Origin: Lichenifustis flavocetrariae
GTDB taxonomy: Bacteria; Pseudomonadota; Alphaproteobacteria; Rhizobiales; Beijerinckiaceae
Assembly (NCBI RefSeq): GCF_026130545.1
Contig: NZ_JAMOIM010000034.1
Location: forward strand, 1-50,240
Direction of reading: 5' to 3'
Length of the DNA: 50,240 nt
The translations under genes and the position numbers were made by a program. Shown here one piece after another: positions 17,332 through 25,689 of the stretch (the stretch's first letter is position 1; every line of letters begins with the position of its first letter). A model generated the notes under the pieces. That model was given only the letters and a program-made list of their open reading frames with translations. It had not been told where the DNA came from and ran no database searches.

Positions 17332-18630
17332 TTGATCGTTAATGGCGAAGGCAGGACAGGCTCGCTAACCAGTGCCTATAGGCTTGCATGGGGCGTGGCC
17401 CTGATCTTCTACTTTCTCGAATACGTCGTCCGCGCCGCGCCGGCCGTCATGCTGCCCGAGTTGAGCACCGCGTTCAACGTCGATACCGTTAGCGTGAGCG
17501 TCATCGTCGGGACCTACTACTACACCTATTCTGTGACCAGCCTCGTCGCCGGCGCCGCCCTGGATAGGTGGGGGGCGAGGACGCCCGTGGTGATCGGCTT
17601 GGCGATGCTGGGCCTTGGCTGCCTCTTGTTTGTCGTCCCTGTGTCGCCGATCGGCGACACAGGGCGGCTTCTGCAGGGCGCTGGATCGGCCTTCGCATTC
17701 ACTGGGGCGGTCTTCCTCGCAACCCGCGGCTTCTCCGGTAGCGCCCTAGCTACAGCCGTCGGGTTCACGCAGTCCTTCGGGATGCTGGGTGGCTCGGCGG
17801 GCCAACTCGGGGTGGGTCCCCTGATCCACGGACCATTGGATTGGAGAGGGTTCTGGATCGTGACAGCACTCGCCTGCTTTGTCGTCGCGGTCGTGCTGTT
17901 CATCACGACGCCGCGCGATGCAGGTCGTCCGAGCCACGATGCTGGACGGTCGAACAGCATCCTCGCCCCGTTCAAGACCGTGCTCGGCAACCCTCAGTCC
18001 TATCTGTGCGGGATCATTGCCGGCCTCCTGTTCGTGCCGACCACCGTGGGCGACATGGTTTGGGGCGTCCTGGCTTTCGAGAAAGACAGGTCCTTCGAGT
18101 ACGGGCGAGCCATATCGGTGGTCGCGATGGTTCCGCTCGGATGGGCGATCGGTTGTCCGCTTCTGGGCTGGATGGCCGACGCGCTCGGGAGGCGAAAATT
18201 TGCCCTGACCGGCGGCGCAATCGTCATGCTGGCCGCCTTGCTCGTGATCGCTTTCACGCCCGACCTCCCGGTCAACTACGCTGCCATGCTGGTCGTCGGC
18301 ATCGGATCCGGGGCGGCGATGATCCCCTACACGATCATCAAGGAGGTGAACCCTGCCGGGGTGGAAGGCAGCGCGGTCGGGGTGATTAACTTCGTCACCT
18401 TCGCAGTCACCGCGGTCATCGGCCCGGTCTTCGCCCGCTTCATCGGAGCGGGCGTTGGCTTGAACTCCGATCACATTGCACAGTTCCGCGAAGGAGCGCT
18501 GTTTTGGGCGAGTTGCGTGGCAGTGGCCCTCTTCCTCAGCCTGCTGCTGCGCGAAACAGGCCGCGGCCGATCCGGCGAGCCTCGATCGCCTTTGTCTCTG
18601 GTCAACCTCGGGAGCGCAGGTCAGCCATGA
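17332..18630 (+). CDS. Major facilitator superfamily transporter
   Basis: A 432-residue MFS protein with about twelve hydrophobic helices. The loop DRWGARTPVVIG (after helix 2) is the MFS motif-A position, and its counterpart in the second half is MADALGRRKFALTGG. I place the start at TTG 17332, where GGAGG at 17321-17325 has ideal spacing; the frame is open to 17269 but without ribosome site. It follows poxB by 81 nt in the same direction and may be cotranscribed, which would suit transport of a carboxylate. The subfamily is not clear and the substrate cannot be read from the sequence. Confidence 0.85.
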   Translation: MIVNGEGRTGSLTSAYRLAWGVALIFYFLEYVVRAAPAVMLPELSTAFNVDTVSVSVIVGTYYYTYSVTSLVAGAALDRWGARTPVVIGLAMLGLGCLLFVVPVSPIGDTGRLLQGAGSAFAFTGAVFLATRGFSGSALATAVGFTQSFGMLGGSAGQLGVGPLIHGPLDWRGFWIVTALACFVVAVVLFITTPRDAGRPSHDAGRSNSILAPFKTVLGNPQSYLCGIIAGLLFVPTTVGDMVWGVLAFEKDRSFEYGRAISVVAMVPLGWAIGCPLLGWMADALGRRKFALTGGAIVMLAALLVIAFTPDLPVNYAAMLVVGIGSGAAMIPYTIIKEVNPAGVEGSAVGVINFVTFAVTAVIGPVFARFIGAGVGLNSDHIAQFREGALFWASCVAVALFLSLLLRETGRGRSGEPRSPLSLVNLGSAGQP

Positions 18631-18811
18631 GGTCCGTGACGTTCCGGACATCCTTCGACAAGTAAATATAAAAGGAGTTATTGCAGCCGGCGCATGACGG
18701 GAGCCGGGTGCCAGGTCTTTGGCCACACGAGCGTCGCAGTGACTTACGAAAACGAGCCTAATTGCTGCACATTTCCTGAGGTAGAATACTATCGGTCGAG
18801 GTTGTGAGTCG

Positions 18812-19642
18812 ATGACGACCATTACGACGAGAGACGGAGCAGAGATCTATTTCAGAGACTGGGGCGCCGGAGAGCCAGTCGTCTTCAGCCATGGTTGGGC
18901 TCTGTCGGCCGACGCCTGGGAAAGCCAGATGTTGTGTCTCGCCTCGGAAGGTTACCGCTGCATCGCCTTCGACCGGCGGGGACATGGCCGTTCCAGCCAG
19001 CCCTGGGACGGCAACGAGATGGATACCTACGCGGACGATCTTGCAGAGCTGACCATGGCGCTCGATCTCGGGCCGGCCGTGCACGTGGGTCACTGCGCCG
19101 GGGGCGGCGAGGTGGCCCGTTACGTCGGGCGGCACGGGACACGGCGGGTCTCCAAGGTCGTTCTGATCGGAGCGGTTCCGCCCCTGATGATCAGGACCGA
19201 CGCGAACCCGGACGGAGTGCCGGCGAGCGCCTTCGACCAGATCCGCTCCGGACTGATCGAGGACCGCGCTCAGTATTTCGATGACCTGTCGATCAGATTT
19301 TTCGGGATGGATCGGCTCGGCGCCGGGATCAGCCAAGGCTTGCGCCATGCGCTCTGGATGCAGGGCATGATGGGGGGACTGAAGTCCGAACTCGATAGCG
19401 TCAAGGCGTTCTCCGAGACTGATTTCACCGAGGACCTGATCAGGTTGGACAGGCCGACCTTGATCCTGCACGGCGACGACGATCGGTTCGTGCCCATCGA
19501 CGTTTCCGCCCGACGTTCGGTCAGACTGGTGCCGAACGCGGTACTAGAAGTCTATTCCGGCGCCGACCACGGCCTGTGCTCGACCGCCAAGGACCGGGTC
19601 AACGCCGACCTGCTCGCCTTCCTCAAGGCTGACAGCTTTTAA
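18812..19642 (+). CDS. Alpha/beta hydrolase, chloroperoxidase-like, with Cys at the nucleophile position
   Basis: A 276-residue hydrolase of the non-haem chloroperoxidase/arylesterase group. The nucleophile elbow, normally GHSTGGGE, reads GHCAGGGE: codon TGC at 19093-19095 puts Cys where the catalytic Ser belongs. The acid (HGDDDRFVP) and the base (SGADHG) are in place and the rest of the chain is complete, with no signal peptide. An exported paralogue at 29075-30088 keeps the Ser. A Cys nucleophile is known in dienelactone hydrolase, so activity on thioesters or lactones, or loss of esterase activity, are both possible. ATG 18812 starts after a 181-bp gap downstream of the MFS gene. Confidence 0.88.
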   Translation: MTTITTRDGAEIYFRDWGAGEPVVFSHGWALSADAWESQMLCLASEGYRCIAFDRRGHGRSSQPWDGNEMDTYADDLAELTMALDLGPAVHVGHCAGGGEVARYVGRHGTRRVSKVVLIGAVPPLMIRTDANPDGVPASAFDQIRSGLIEDRAQYFDDLSIRFFGMDRLGAGISQGLRHALWMQGMMGGLKSELDSVKAFSETDFTEDLIRLDRPTLILHGDDDRFVPIDVSARRSVRLVPNAVLEVYSGADHGLCSTAKDRVNADLLAFLKADSF

Positions 19643-19684
19643 GCGCGCGGGCCCTCGCGCGGGTCGCAGAGTGAGGATTCGGCC

Positions 19685-21114
19685 TTGCCCAACGAGATCA
19701 TCGCCGCCGCCCTGACGGTGCTTTGCCTCATCTGGTGGGGTGCTTCGCGCGCGCAGGCTACCTGGCAGAGACTGGGAGCCGCCGCTTGCCTCTTTGCCAC
19801 ACTGAGCACCTTCGTATTCCGTATCGTCGGCACCCCGATCAAGCCATCGTTCAGCGGCAGCGCCGGCTGGCTCCTGGGACAGCAGGCGATCGTCGCCCTG
19901 TGGTGGCTGCTTTCCGCCAAGCTGCTCAGCGAGATCGCGCGCCACGTCTTCCGCAGCGGTCCACTCGCGCACGGCGGCAGGCTCGTGCCGGACCTGTTGG
20001 CTGGTCTCCTCTACCTGGCCGCGGCCCTCGGCATCATCGGGGCCGTCTTCGGCCTCCCGGTGGGCGCCCTGGTCGCCACGTCGGGGGTAATCGCGATCGT
20101 ACTGGGCCTCGCCCTGCAGAGCTCGCTGTCCGACGTCTTTTCGGGTATCGCCGTGGGCATCGAGCAGCCCTACGCGGTCGGCGACCGGATTCTCATCGAC
20201 GGCCAGACCGAAGGCACGGTCGTCCAGATCAACTGGCGGTCCGTCCGGATCCAGACCGATGGGGACGACGTCGCAATGATCCCCAACAGCGTGGCCGCGA
20301 AGTCACGTATCGTCAACAGGAGCGTGCCGTCGAAGCGGCGGAGAGACACCATCCATGTCCCGTGCCCATCCTGCGTCCCCCTGAACAGGTCATTGCCCTG
20401 ATCGGCAACGCGCTCCTGCTCTGCCCAACGATCCTGCTGAAGCCTTCCGCCGCTGTCGCGATTGGCGAACTCGGGAGACGCTTCAACACCTACCATGTCT
20501 CATTCTCTGCCAAGGACGGGGATGCGCTCGGGAGCGCGCGCAACACTTTGCTGCTCCAGATCGTCCGCCAGTTTCGGGCGGCTGGCATCGTCGGCGCAGA
20601 GGTCAGGCGACGAAGCCTCGAAGAGGAGAAGCGCGATGCCATCGCAATCCCGCTTTTTCGTGCCTTAACTCCGGAGCAAATCGCCTTGCTGGCTGCGGTG
20701 ACGCTGAAGCGGACCCTCCTTCCGGAAGACGTCTTATTCACTGAGGGCAGTAGTGGCGATTCGCCATTCATCGTGGTGTCTGGCATCTTTGAGGTGGCGC
20801 GCAACTTGGCGGGCGCATCAACAGTCGTCGGGCGGATCGGTCCCGACGACTACATCGGCGAGATCGCTCTGTTGACGGGCGCGCCTTACGGTGCCGGTGC
20901 GAAGGCAATCACCGATGCCGTTGTCCTTGAGCTGCGGTCAGACGATTTGCGCCCACTTATGGCTTCCGATCCGGACCTGCTCCACGCATTCGAGATTTCG
21001 GCCAGGCGCGGCCAGAGTATCCTCCAGCGCTCGGTGGCTGCGAGCGTCGGCGCGCACGCGATCGCCGCCCCCGACCTCTTTTCCAGGATCAAATCCTATT
21101 TCGCCGTGCGATGA
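19685..21114 (+). pseudogene. Frameshifted MscS-type channel with cyclic-nucleotide-binding domain
   Basis: Two overlapping frames together encode one known architecture. From TTG 19685 (GTGAGG at 19671) the first frame gives several membrane helices and the MscS beta domain (VGDRILIDGQTEGTVVQINW, ending MIPNSVAAKSRIVNRS). Near 20381 it runs out of register and stops at 20401. The frame one base earlier continues with PPEQVIALIGNALL and a cNMP-binding domain (FTEGSSGDSPFIVVSGIFEV, IGEIALLTGAPYGAGA) to 21114. Adding one C to the run of five at 20377-20381 restores VPPEQVIALIG, so a 1-nt deletion in that run is the simplest explanation. The phosphate-binding Arg of the cNMP cassette is not at its usual place (PYGAGA). 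It may be a true pseudogene or a sequencing error. Confidence 0.82.
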
Positions 21115-21295
21115 AGCGGTTGAAGGCCTCCTGATGAACCCCATGGAGGGCTCATTGTTGCTCCCGAGTCTACCGTGCGGGATTCACGAATTTTCACACC
21201 GTTTAACTCGCTTCTTCAGTGATGCACGTGGAACATTGGTCAAGCCCGAGCTAGCCGCCCCGCGAGCGGCGCCCGTTGATGGAGGCCTGACCGGC

Positions 21296-22009
21296 ATGCC
21301 TACATTCGAACAGACAGTCTGCCCGAACGCAGCTTGCTCCGCCTCTTCCGACATCGTTGTGGGCAGTGTCGCCGGCGCACGACATGCGGGTTCCCTGCTT
21401 TCAGGGCTCATGGATCAAGCGACCGCAGCGCTGGACGGGGATCGGGAGCGGGCCCTCACCTTCCTCGGACGCGCAATGGCCCTTCTGGAGGCGGCGGTCG
21501 AGGCCAAGTCGATTGACGACAGAAACGCGACGCGGGGAGGCTCTTTGGCTCCTTGGCAGTCCCGAAGGATCGCGGCCTACATCGAGAGCCGGCTTGAGAC
21601 ACCGCTATGTCTGGATGAACTCGCGCGGATCACGTGTCTGAGCAGGAGCTACTTCACACGTGCCTTCCGGCGGAGCTTCGGCACGTCGCCGCATAACTAC
21701 ATCATCAAGCGGCGCATCGAACGCTCGAAAAAGAGGATGCTCGAGACCACAGACCCGCTGAGCCAAGTCGCGCTCTCATGCGGCTTCACGGATCAGGCGC
21801 ATTTCTCAAGGGTGTTCCGCCGTCTCGTGGGAAACGCGCCGTTCGAATGGCGCCGGAGCCGAGTCGCGGAACGCAGCGATGCCGGGCTGCCGGCTTATCG
21901 CACGGCGATGCCTACCAAGGCCGATCAACGGAGCCATCAAGCGGCTGATCTGCCGCTCATTTCACACCAAGTCTGCGACAGTTCGCTTTCTTCGTTACGC
22001 GCCTTCTGA
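21296..22009 (+). CDS. AraC-family transcriptional regulator
   Basis: A 237-residue protein with an AraC-type double helix-turn-helix at about residues 90-185: LCLDELARITCLSRSYFTRAF, then RSFGTSPHNYI, and the second motif LSQVALSCGFTDQAHFSRVF. The N-terminal part has no sugar-binding cupin; it is a short helical region (LMDQATAALDGDRERAL). About 45 residues follow the HTH and look unstructured. ATG 21296 has GGAGG at 21281-21285; ATG 21134 is an in-frame alternative that would add 54 residues of low-complexity character. It lies 47 nt before the cioA start, in the same direction, so control of the oxidase genes is plausible but not shown. Confidence 0.85.
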   Translation: MPTFEQTVCPNAACSASSDIVVGSVAGARHAGSLLSGLMDQATAALDGDRERALTFLGRAMALLEAAVEAKSIDDRNATRGGSLAPWQSRRIAAYIESRLETPLCLDELARITCLSRSYFTRAFRRSFGTSPHNYIIKRRIERSKKRMLETTDPLSQVALSCGFTDQAHFSRVFRRLVGNAPFEWRRSRVAERSDAGLPAYRTAMPTKADQRSHQAADLPLISHQVCDSSLSSLRAF

Positions 22010-22056
22010 TCACTCGTTCTCGTCCATTTCAGCCTCGACCGCCAGGGATGATCGCA

Positions 22057-23484
22057 ATGTTCGACGCATTCCATCTCGCGAGAGCACAGTTTGGCTTCAC
22101 CGTCGCCTTCCACATCATGTTCCCGGCTTTCTCGATCGGCCTCGCCAGCTTCCTGATGGTGCTCGAAGGCTTGTGGCTGCGAACCGGCAGGCAGGTCTAT
22201 CTCGATCTCTTCCGCTACTGGATCAAGATCTTCTCGATCGGCTTCGGCATGGGCGTCGTGTCCGGTCTCGTCATGTCCTATCAGTTCGGAACGAACTGGT
22301 CGCAATACGCGGATAAGGCCGGCCCGGTGATCGGCCCGGTCATGGCCTACGAGGTGCTCACGGCGTTCTTCCTGGAGGCGGGCTTCCTCGGCGTAATGCT
22401 GTTCGGCATGGAACGCGTTGGGCGCAAGCTGCACTTCTTCGCCACATGCATGGTCGCCGGCGGCACTTTCCTGTCCGCCTTTTGGATCCTGTCGGTGAAC
22501 AGCTGGATGCAGACGCCGGCCGGCTTCGGCATCGGCCCGGACGGGCGAATGTTCCCCACCGACTACTGGCAGGTGGTGTTCAACCCTTCCGTATTCGTTC
22601 GGGTGCCGCACATGGTGCTCGCGTCCTACCTCGTGGTCGCTTTCATCGTCGGCGGCGTCGCGTCCTGGCACATGCTGCGGGGCCACGCGACCCCGGCCGT
22701 GCACACGATGTTTTCGATGGCGATGTGGATGGCCGCCATCGTCGCTCCGGCCCAGATCGTCATGGGCGACCTTCACGGGCTGAACTCGCTTGAGCACCAG
22801 CCCATGAAGATCGCCGCCATGGAGGGCGACTGGGAGCCCTCCGGCCCCGACGGCGCGCCGCTCATCCTGTTCGGGCTGCCAAACATGGAGCAAGAGCGCA
22901 CCGACTACAAGATCGAGATCCCGCACGCCTCCTCGATGATCCTGACCCACACCTGGAGCGGCCGCGTCCCCGGCCTAAAGGAGGTCCCGGCCGCCGATCG
23001 GCCCTATTCGCCGGTCATCTTCTGGACCTTCCGCGCCATGGTCGGGATCGGCTTCCTCATGGTCGGGCTCGGGCTTTTCAGCCTCTATGCGCGCTGGCGC
23101 GGTATGCTCTACACCAACCGGTGGCTGCACCGCGCGGCACTGACGCTATCACTCGGGCCGCTCGTCGCCCTGCTATGCGGTTGGATGACGACGGAAATCG
23201 GCCGCCAGCCCTACACCGTCTATGGGGTGCTTCGCACGATCGACAGCGTGTCTCCGATCGGCCTTCCGGGGATCGCGACCTCCTTCGCGGTCTTCGCTGT
23301 CGTCTACTTCATCGTGTTCGGCGCAGGCATCCTCTTCATCCTCCGCCTGATGGCCAAGCCGCCGCGGGCCGGCGAAACGGGCGTGCGCACTGACCTGCCG
23401 ACCCGAACCGCGGGCATCCATCCGGGCCTGCCGGGCGCCGTGCCGCCCGGCACGGGCGAAGCCTCGATCCAGCCGGCGGAGTAG
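22057..23484 (+). CDS. cioA: Cyanide-insensitive bd-type quinol oxidase subunit I
   Basis: A 475-residue subunit I of a bd-type terminal oxidase, which oxidises ubiquinol and reduces oxygen to water. The N-terminus FHLARAQFGFTVAFHIMFP holds the first haem-ligand His region, and GFGMGVVSGLVMSYQFGTNW, PTDYWQVVFNPS and GWMTTEIGRQPY are subunit-I landmarks. The quinol loop is short, which is the CioA form and not the long-loop E. coli CydA form. ATG 22057 has AGGGA at 22044-22048; ATG 22048 is possible but overlaps that site. It is followed 4 nt later by cioB. Confidence 0.92.
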   Translation: MFDAFHLARAQFGFTVAFHIMFPAFSIGLASFLMVLEGLWLRTGRQVYLDLFRYWIKIFSIGFGMGVVSGLVMSYQFGTNWSQYADKAGPVIGPVMAYEVLTAFFLEAGFLGVMLFGMERVGRKLHFFATCMVAGGTFLSAFWILSVNSWMQTPAGFGIGPDGRMFPTDYWQVVFNPSVFVRVPHMVLASYLVVAFIVGGVASWHMLRGHATPAVHTMFSMAMWMAAIVAPAQIVMGDLHGLNSLEHQPMKIAAMEGDWEPSGPDGAPLILFGLPNMEQERTDYKIEIPHASSMILTHTWSGRVPGLKEVPAADRPYSPVIFWTFRAMVGIGFLMVGLGLFSLYARWRGMLYTNRWLHRAALTLSLGPLVALLCGWMTTEIGRQPYTVYGVLRTIDSVSPIGLPGIATSFAVFAVVYFIVFGAGILFILRLMAKPPRAGETGVRTDLPTRTAGIHPGLPGAVPPGTGEASIQPAE

Positions 23485-23488
23485 GATC

Positions 23489-24502
23489 ATGAGCACCGAG
23501 ACCATCGCCACCATCTGGGCCGGCCTGATCGCCTTCGCGGTCATGGCGTATGTCGTGCTCGACGGCTTCGACCTCGGTGTCGGGATGCTGTTCGCCGTCG
23601 AGCGCGGGGCGGAGGACCGGGACACGATGGTGAATTCCATCGCACCCATGTGGGACGGGAACGAGACCTGGCTCGTGCTCGGCGGTGGCGGCCTCTTCGG
23701 CGTGTTCCCGCTCGCTTATGCGGTGATCATGCCGGCGCTCTACCCAACCATCCTCGGCATGCTGTTCGGCCTGATCTTCCGGGGCGTCGCCTTCGAGTTC
23801 CGCTTCCGCACCGAAACCGAGCGGGGGCGGAAGCTATGGGATTTCTCGTTCTTCGGCGGTTCCACGCTCGCCGCGCTCTGTCAGGGGCTGACGCTAGGCG
23901 GCCTGCTGCAGGGCATACATGTTGTGAACCGGCAATATGCAGGCGGCTGGTTCGACTGGTTGACCCCCTTCACGGTGTTGTGCGGGATCGCGGTGGTGGT
24001 CGGCTACGCGTGGCTCGGTGCCTGCTGGCTGGTGTGGCGCACGGAGGGTTCGCTCCAGCACCGCGCCCGCCGTCAGGCGCAGGTGCTGGCCTGGGCGACG
24101 CTCGCGCTGATCGTCGCCGTCAGCCTGTGGACCCCGTTCCTCAATGCGACCTTCATGCACCGCTGGTTCGGCTGGCCAGGCATCCTGCTCACCAGCCCCG
24201 TGCCGATCCTCATCGCGCTGATCGCCCTTGGCTTCCACATCGGCATCACGCGCGAGCATCACCTCACGCCCTTCCTCAGCGCGCTGGCAGTGTTCGTCCT
24301 CTGCTTCGCGGGCCTCGGCATCAGCATGTTCCCGCTGATGATCCCGCCGGACATCACCATCTGGCAGGCTGCCGCGCCCCGCGCGAGCCAACTCTTCGTC
24401 CTGGTCGGCGCCTCGGTTTTGATTCCGCTGATCCTGACGTACTCGGGCCTCAGCTACTGGGTGTTCCGCGGAAAGGTGAAGGCCGGTGCGCACTACCACT
24501 GA
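23489..24502 (+). CDS. cioB: Cyanide-insensitive bd-type quinol oxidase subunit II
   Basis: A 337-residue subunit II, the membrane partner of the subunit encoded upstream. The N-terminus IWAGLIAFAVMAYVVLDGFD is the canonical CydB opening, followed by GVGMLFA and MWDGNETWLVLGGGGLFGVFP, which sit in the conserved first third. About eight to nine hydrophobic helices follow, ending GLSYWVFRGKVKAGAHYH. The ATG lies 4 nt after the cioA stop, so the two are cotranscribed. The end overlaps the start of a small, frameshifted gene of the kind that often follows bd oxidase operons. Confidence 0.92.
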   Translation: MSTETIATIWAGLIAFAVMAYVVLDGFDLGVGMLFAVERGAEDRDTMVNSIAPMWDGNETWLVLGGGGLFGVFPLAYAVIMPALYPTILGMLFGLIFRGVAFEFRFRTETERGRKLWDFSFFGGSTLAALCQGLTLGGLLQGIHVVNRQYAGGWFDWLTPFTVLCGIAVVVGYAWLGACWLVWRTEGSLQHRARRQAQVLAWATLALIVAVSLWTPFLNATFMHRWFGWPGILLTSPVPILIALIALGFHIGITREHHLTPFLSALAVFVLCFAGLGISMFPLMIPPDITIWQAAAPRASQLFVLVGASVLIPLILTYSGLSYWVFRGKVKAGAHYH

Positions 24503-24622
24503 GAGGACGAGGGCAGATAACCTTCCCAAGCGGCTTGCCTGGTTCGTTGGCCTGTGGCTGGCGGCGTGCTCACCGTGGCCGCTGTTGCTACTGCCCTGCG
24601 CTGGGTCTTGCATGCGCTTTGA
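24486..24622 (+). pseudogene. Small DUF2474-like third-subunit gene with a frameshift
   Basis: From GTG 24486, overlapping the end of cioB, the frame gives LPKRLAWFVGLWLA, the conserved start of the single-helix DUF2474 proteins that accompany bd oxidases. After that it drifts into Cys/Pro-rich sequence and ends only at 24674. In the frame one base earlier, from about 24563, the sequence reads GVLTVAAVATALRWVLHAL and stops at 24622, which completes a normal small membrane protein of about 45 residues. One missing base at 24561-24563 explains the pattern. Either the gene is broken or the base was lost in sequencing. Assignment to DUF2474 is from memory of the family pattern. Confidence 0.55.
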
Positions 24623-24666
24623 CCCGCTGTTCAACAGCCTGCGAAAACGAGTTCTGGAGTCCAGCC

Positions 24667-25689
24667 TTGAGTGATCCCCTAGCAGGACCTCCCGCCGTCG
24701 CAAAGGCGCCGCGAACCTCGGCCGCCATCGTGATCGTCACTGTGGCCGTCATCGTCGGCCTGTCGCTGTGGTATCTCGTGCAGCCGCAACCGCTGCTGGT
24801 GCAGGGCGAGGCGGACGCCACGCGCATCGACATCGCGGCTCGGGTCGACGGGCGGGTCGCCGAGCGGCCGGTTGACCGGGGCAGCGACGTGGCGGCCGGC
24901 GCCATGCTCGTGAGGATCGACAATCCGCAGCTCCTGACCAAGCTCGCCGAGGCGGAGGCCGCAGAAGCCGTGGCGCAGGCCGACCTCAAGCGCATCCTGG
25001 TCGGCACGCGGGCCGAGGTGGTGGCGCAGCGCAAGGCGGCGCTGGCCGCGGCGCAGGCCGACGCCACGCTGGCACAGCAGACCTTCGACCGGACCAAGCA
25101 ACTGACCGCCCGCGACTTCGCGCCCGTGCAGAAGCTCGACGAGAACACGCGCAGCCTCGACGTCGCCCAGCGCGGCGTCGAACAGGCGACGTCCGCCTAC
25201 AATGAGGCCGTCGCCGGCTACACCCCGGAGGAGCGGGGCGTCGCCCGGGCCGCCGTCGCCAAGGCGCAGGCCTCGGTCGGAACCCTGCAGGCGCAGGTGG
25301 ACGAGCTCGTGGTCAAGGCGCCGTCCACTGCCCAGGTCTACCAGGTTGGCAGCGAGGTCGGGGAATACATCTCGCCGGGCGTGCCGCTGCTGTCGCTCGT
25401 CGACCTCGGCGATGTCTGGCTGCGGTTCGACCTGCGCGAGGACCTCGTCAAGGGCCTCAAGATCGGCGACCGCTTCACCGTCAAGGTGCCGGCCCTCGGC
25501 GACCGCATGGTCGGCGTCGCCGTGCGCACCATCGCGACACGCGGCGAATATGCCGGTTGGCGCGCCACACGCGCGACCGGCGACTTCGACCTGCGCACCT
25601 TCGAGGTGCGGGCCTACCCGGTCGAGAAGATCCCCGAACTTCGCCCGGGCATGAGCGCCTATGCGGCCTGGGCGGACGGCGCTCGGTGA
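24667..25689 (+). CDS. HlyD-family membrane-fusion protein (first copy)
   Basis: A 340-residue periplasmic adaptor anchored by one N-terminal helix (AAIVIVTVAVIVGLSLWYLV, residues about 18-37). The biotinyl-lipoyl half-motifs flank a long alpha-helical hairpin (AEAEAAEAVAQADLKRI to LQAQVDELVVKAPS), followed by a beta-barrel. The start is TTG 24667 with GGAG at 24656-24659; the frame is open far upstream inside cioB, but that part is a shadow. Its stop overlaps the GTG of the permease gene by four bases (GTGA). It should link the ABC-2 permease to an outer-membrane channel, or act alone as a drug-efflux adaptor. Confidence 0.88.
   Translation: MSDPLAGPPAVAKAPRTSAAIVIVTVAVIVGLSLWYLVQPQPLLVQGEADATRIDIAARVDGRVAERPVDRGSDVAAGAMLVRIDNPQLLTKLAEAEAAEAVAQADLKRILVGTRAEVVAQRKAALAAAQADATLAQQTFDRTKQLTARDFAPVQKLDENTRSLDVAQRGVEQATSAYNEAVAGYTPEERGVARAAVAKAQASVGTLQAQVDELVVKAPSTAQVYQVGSEVGEYISPGVPLLSLVDLGDVWLRFDLREDLVKGLKIGDRFTVKVPALGDRMVGVAVRTIATRGEYAGWRATRATGDFDLRTFEVRAYPVEKIPELRPGMSAYAAWADGAR

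Noticed and set aside
18762-18787. Possible sigma-70 promoter (TTGCTG and TAGAAT) before the Cys-hydrolase gene
   Set aside because: The -10-like hexamer is good but the spacer is only 15 bp and the -35 matches three of six positions; not strong enough to call.
20377-20401. Programmed frameshift in the MscS/cNMP gene
   Set aside because: There is no slippery heptamer with a following structure that I can see; a simple loss of one C in a run is the better explanation.
23650-24666. Upstream extension of the first HlyD frame through cioB
   Set aside because: This part lies in another frame of cioB and is Arg/His/Pro-rich; the HlyD protein starts at TTG 24667 with a good ribosome site.
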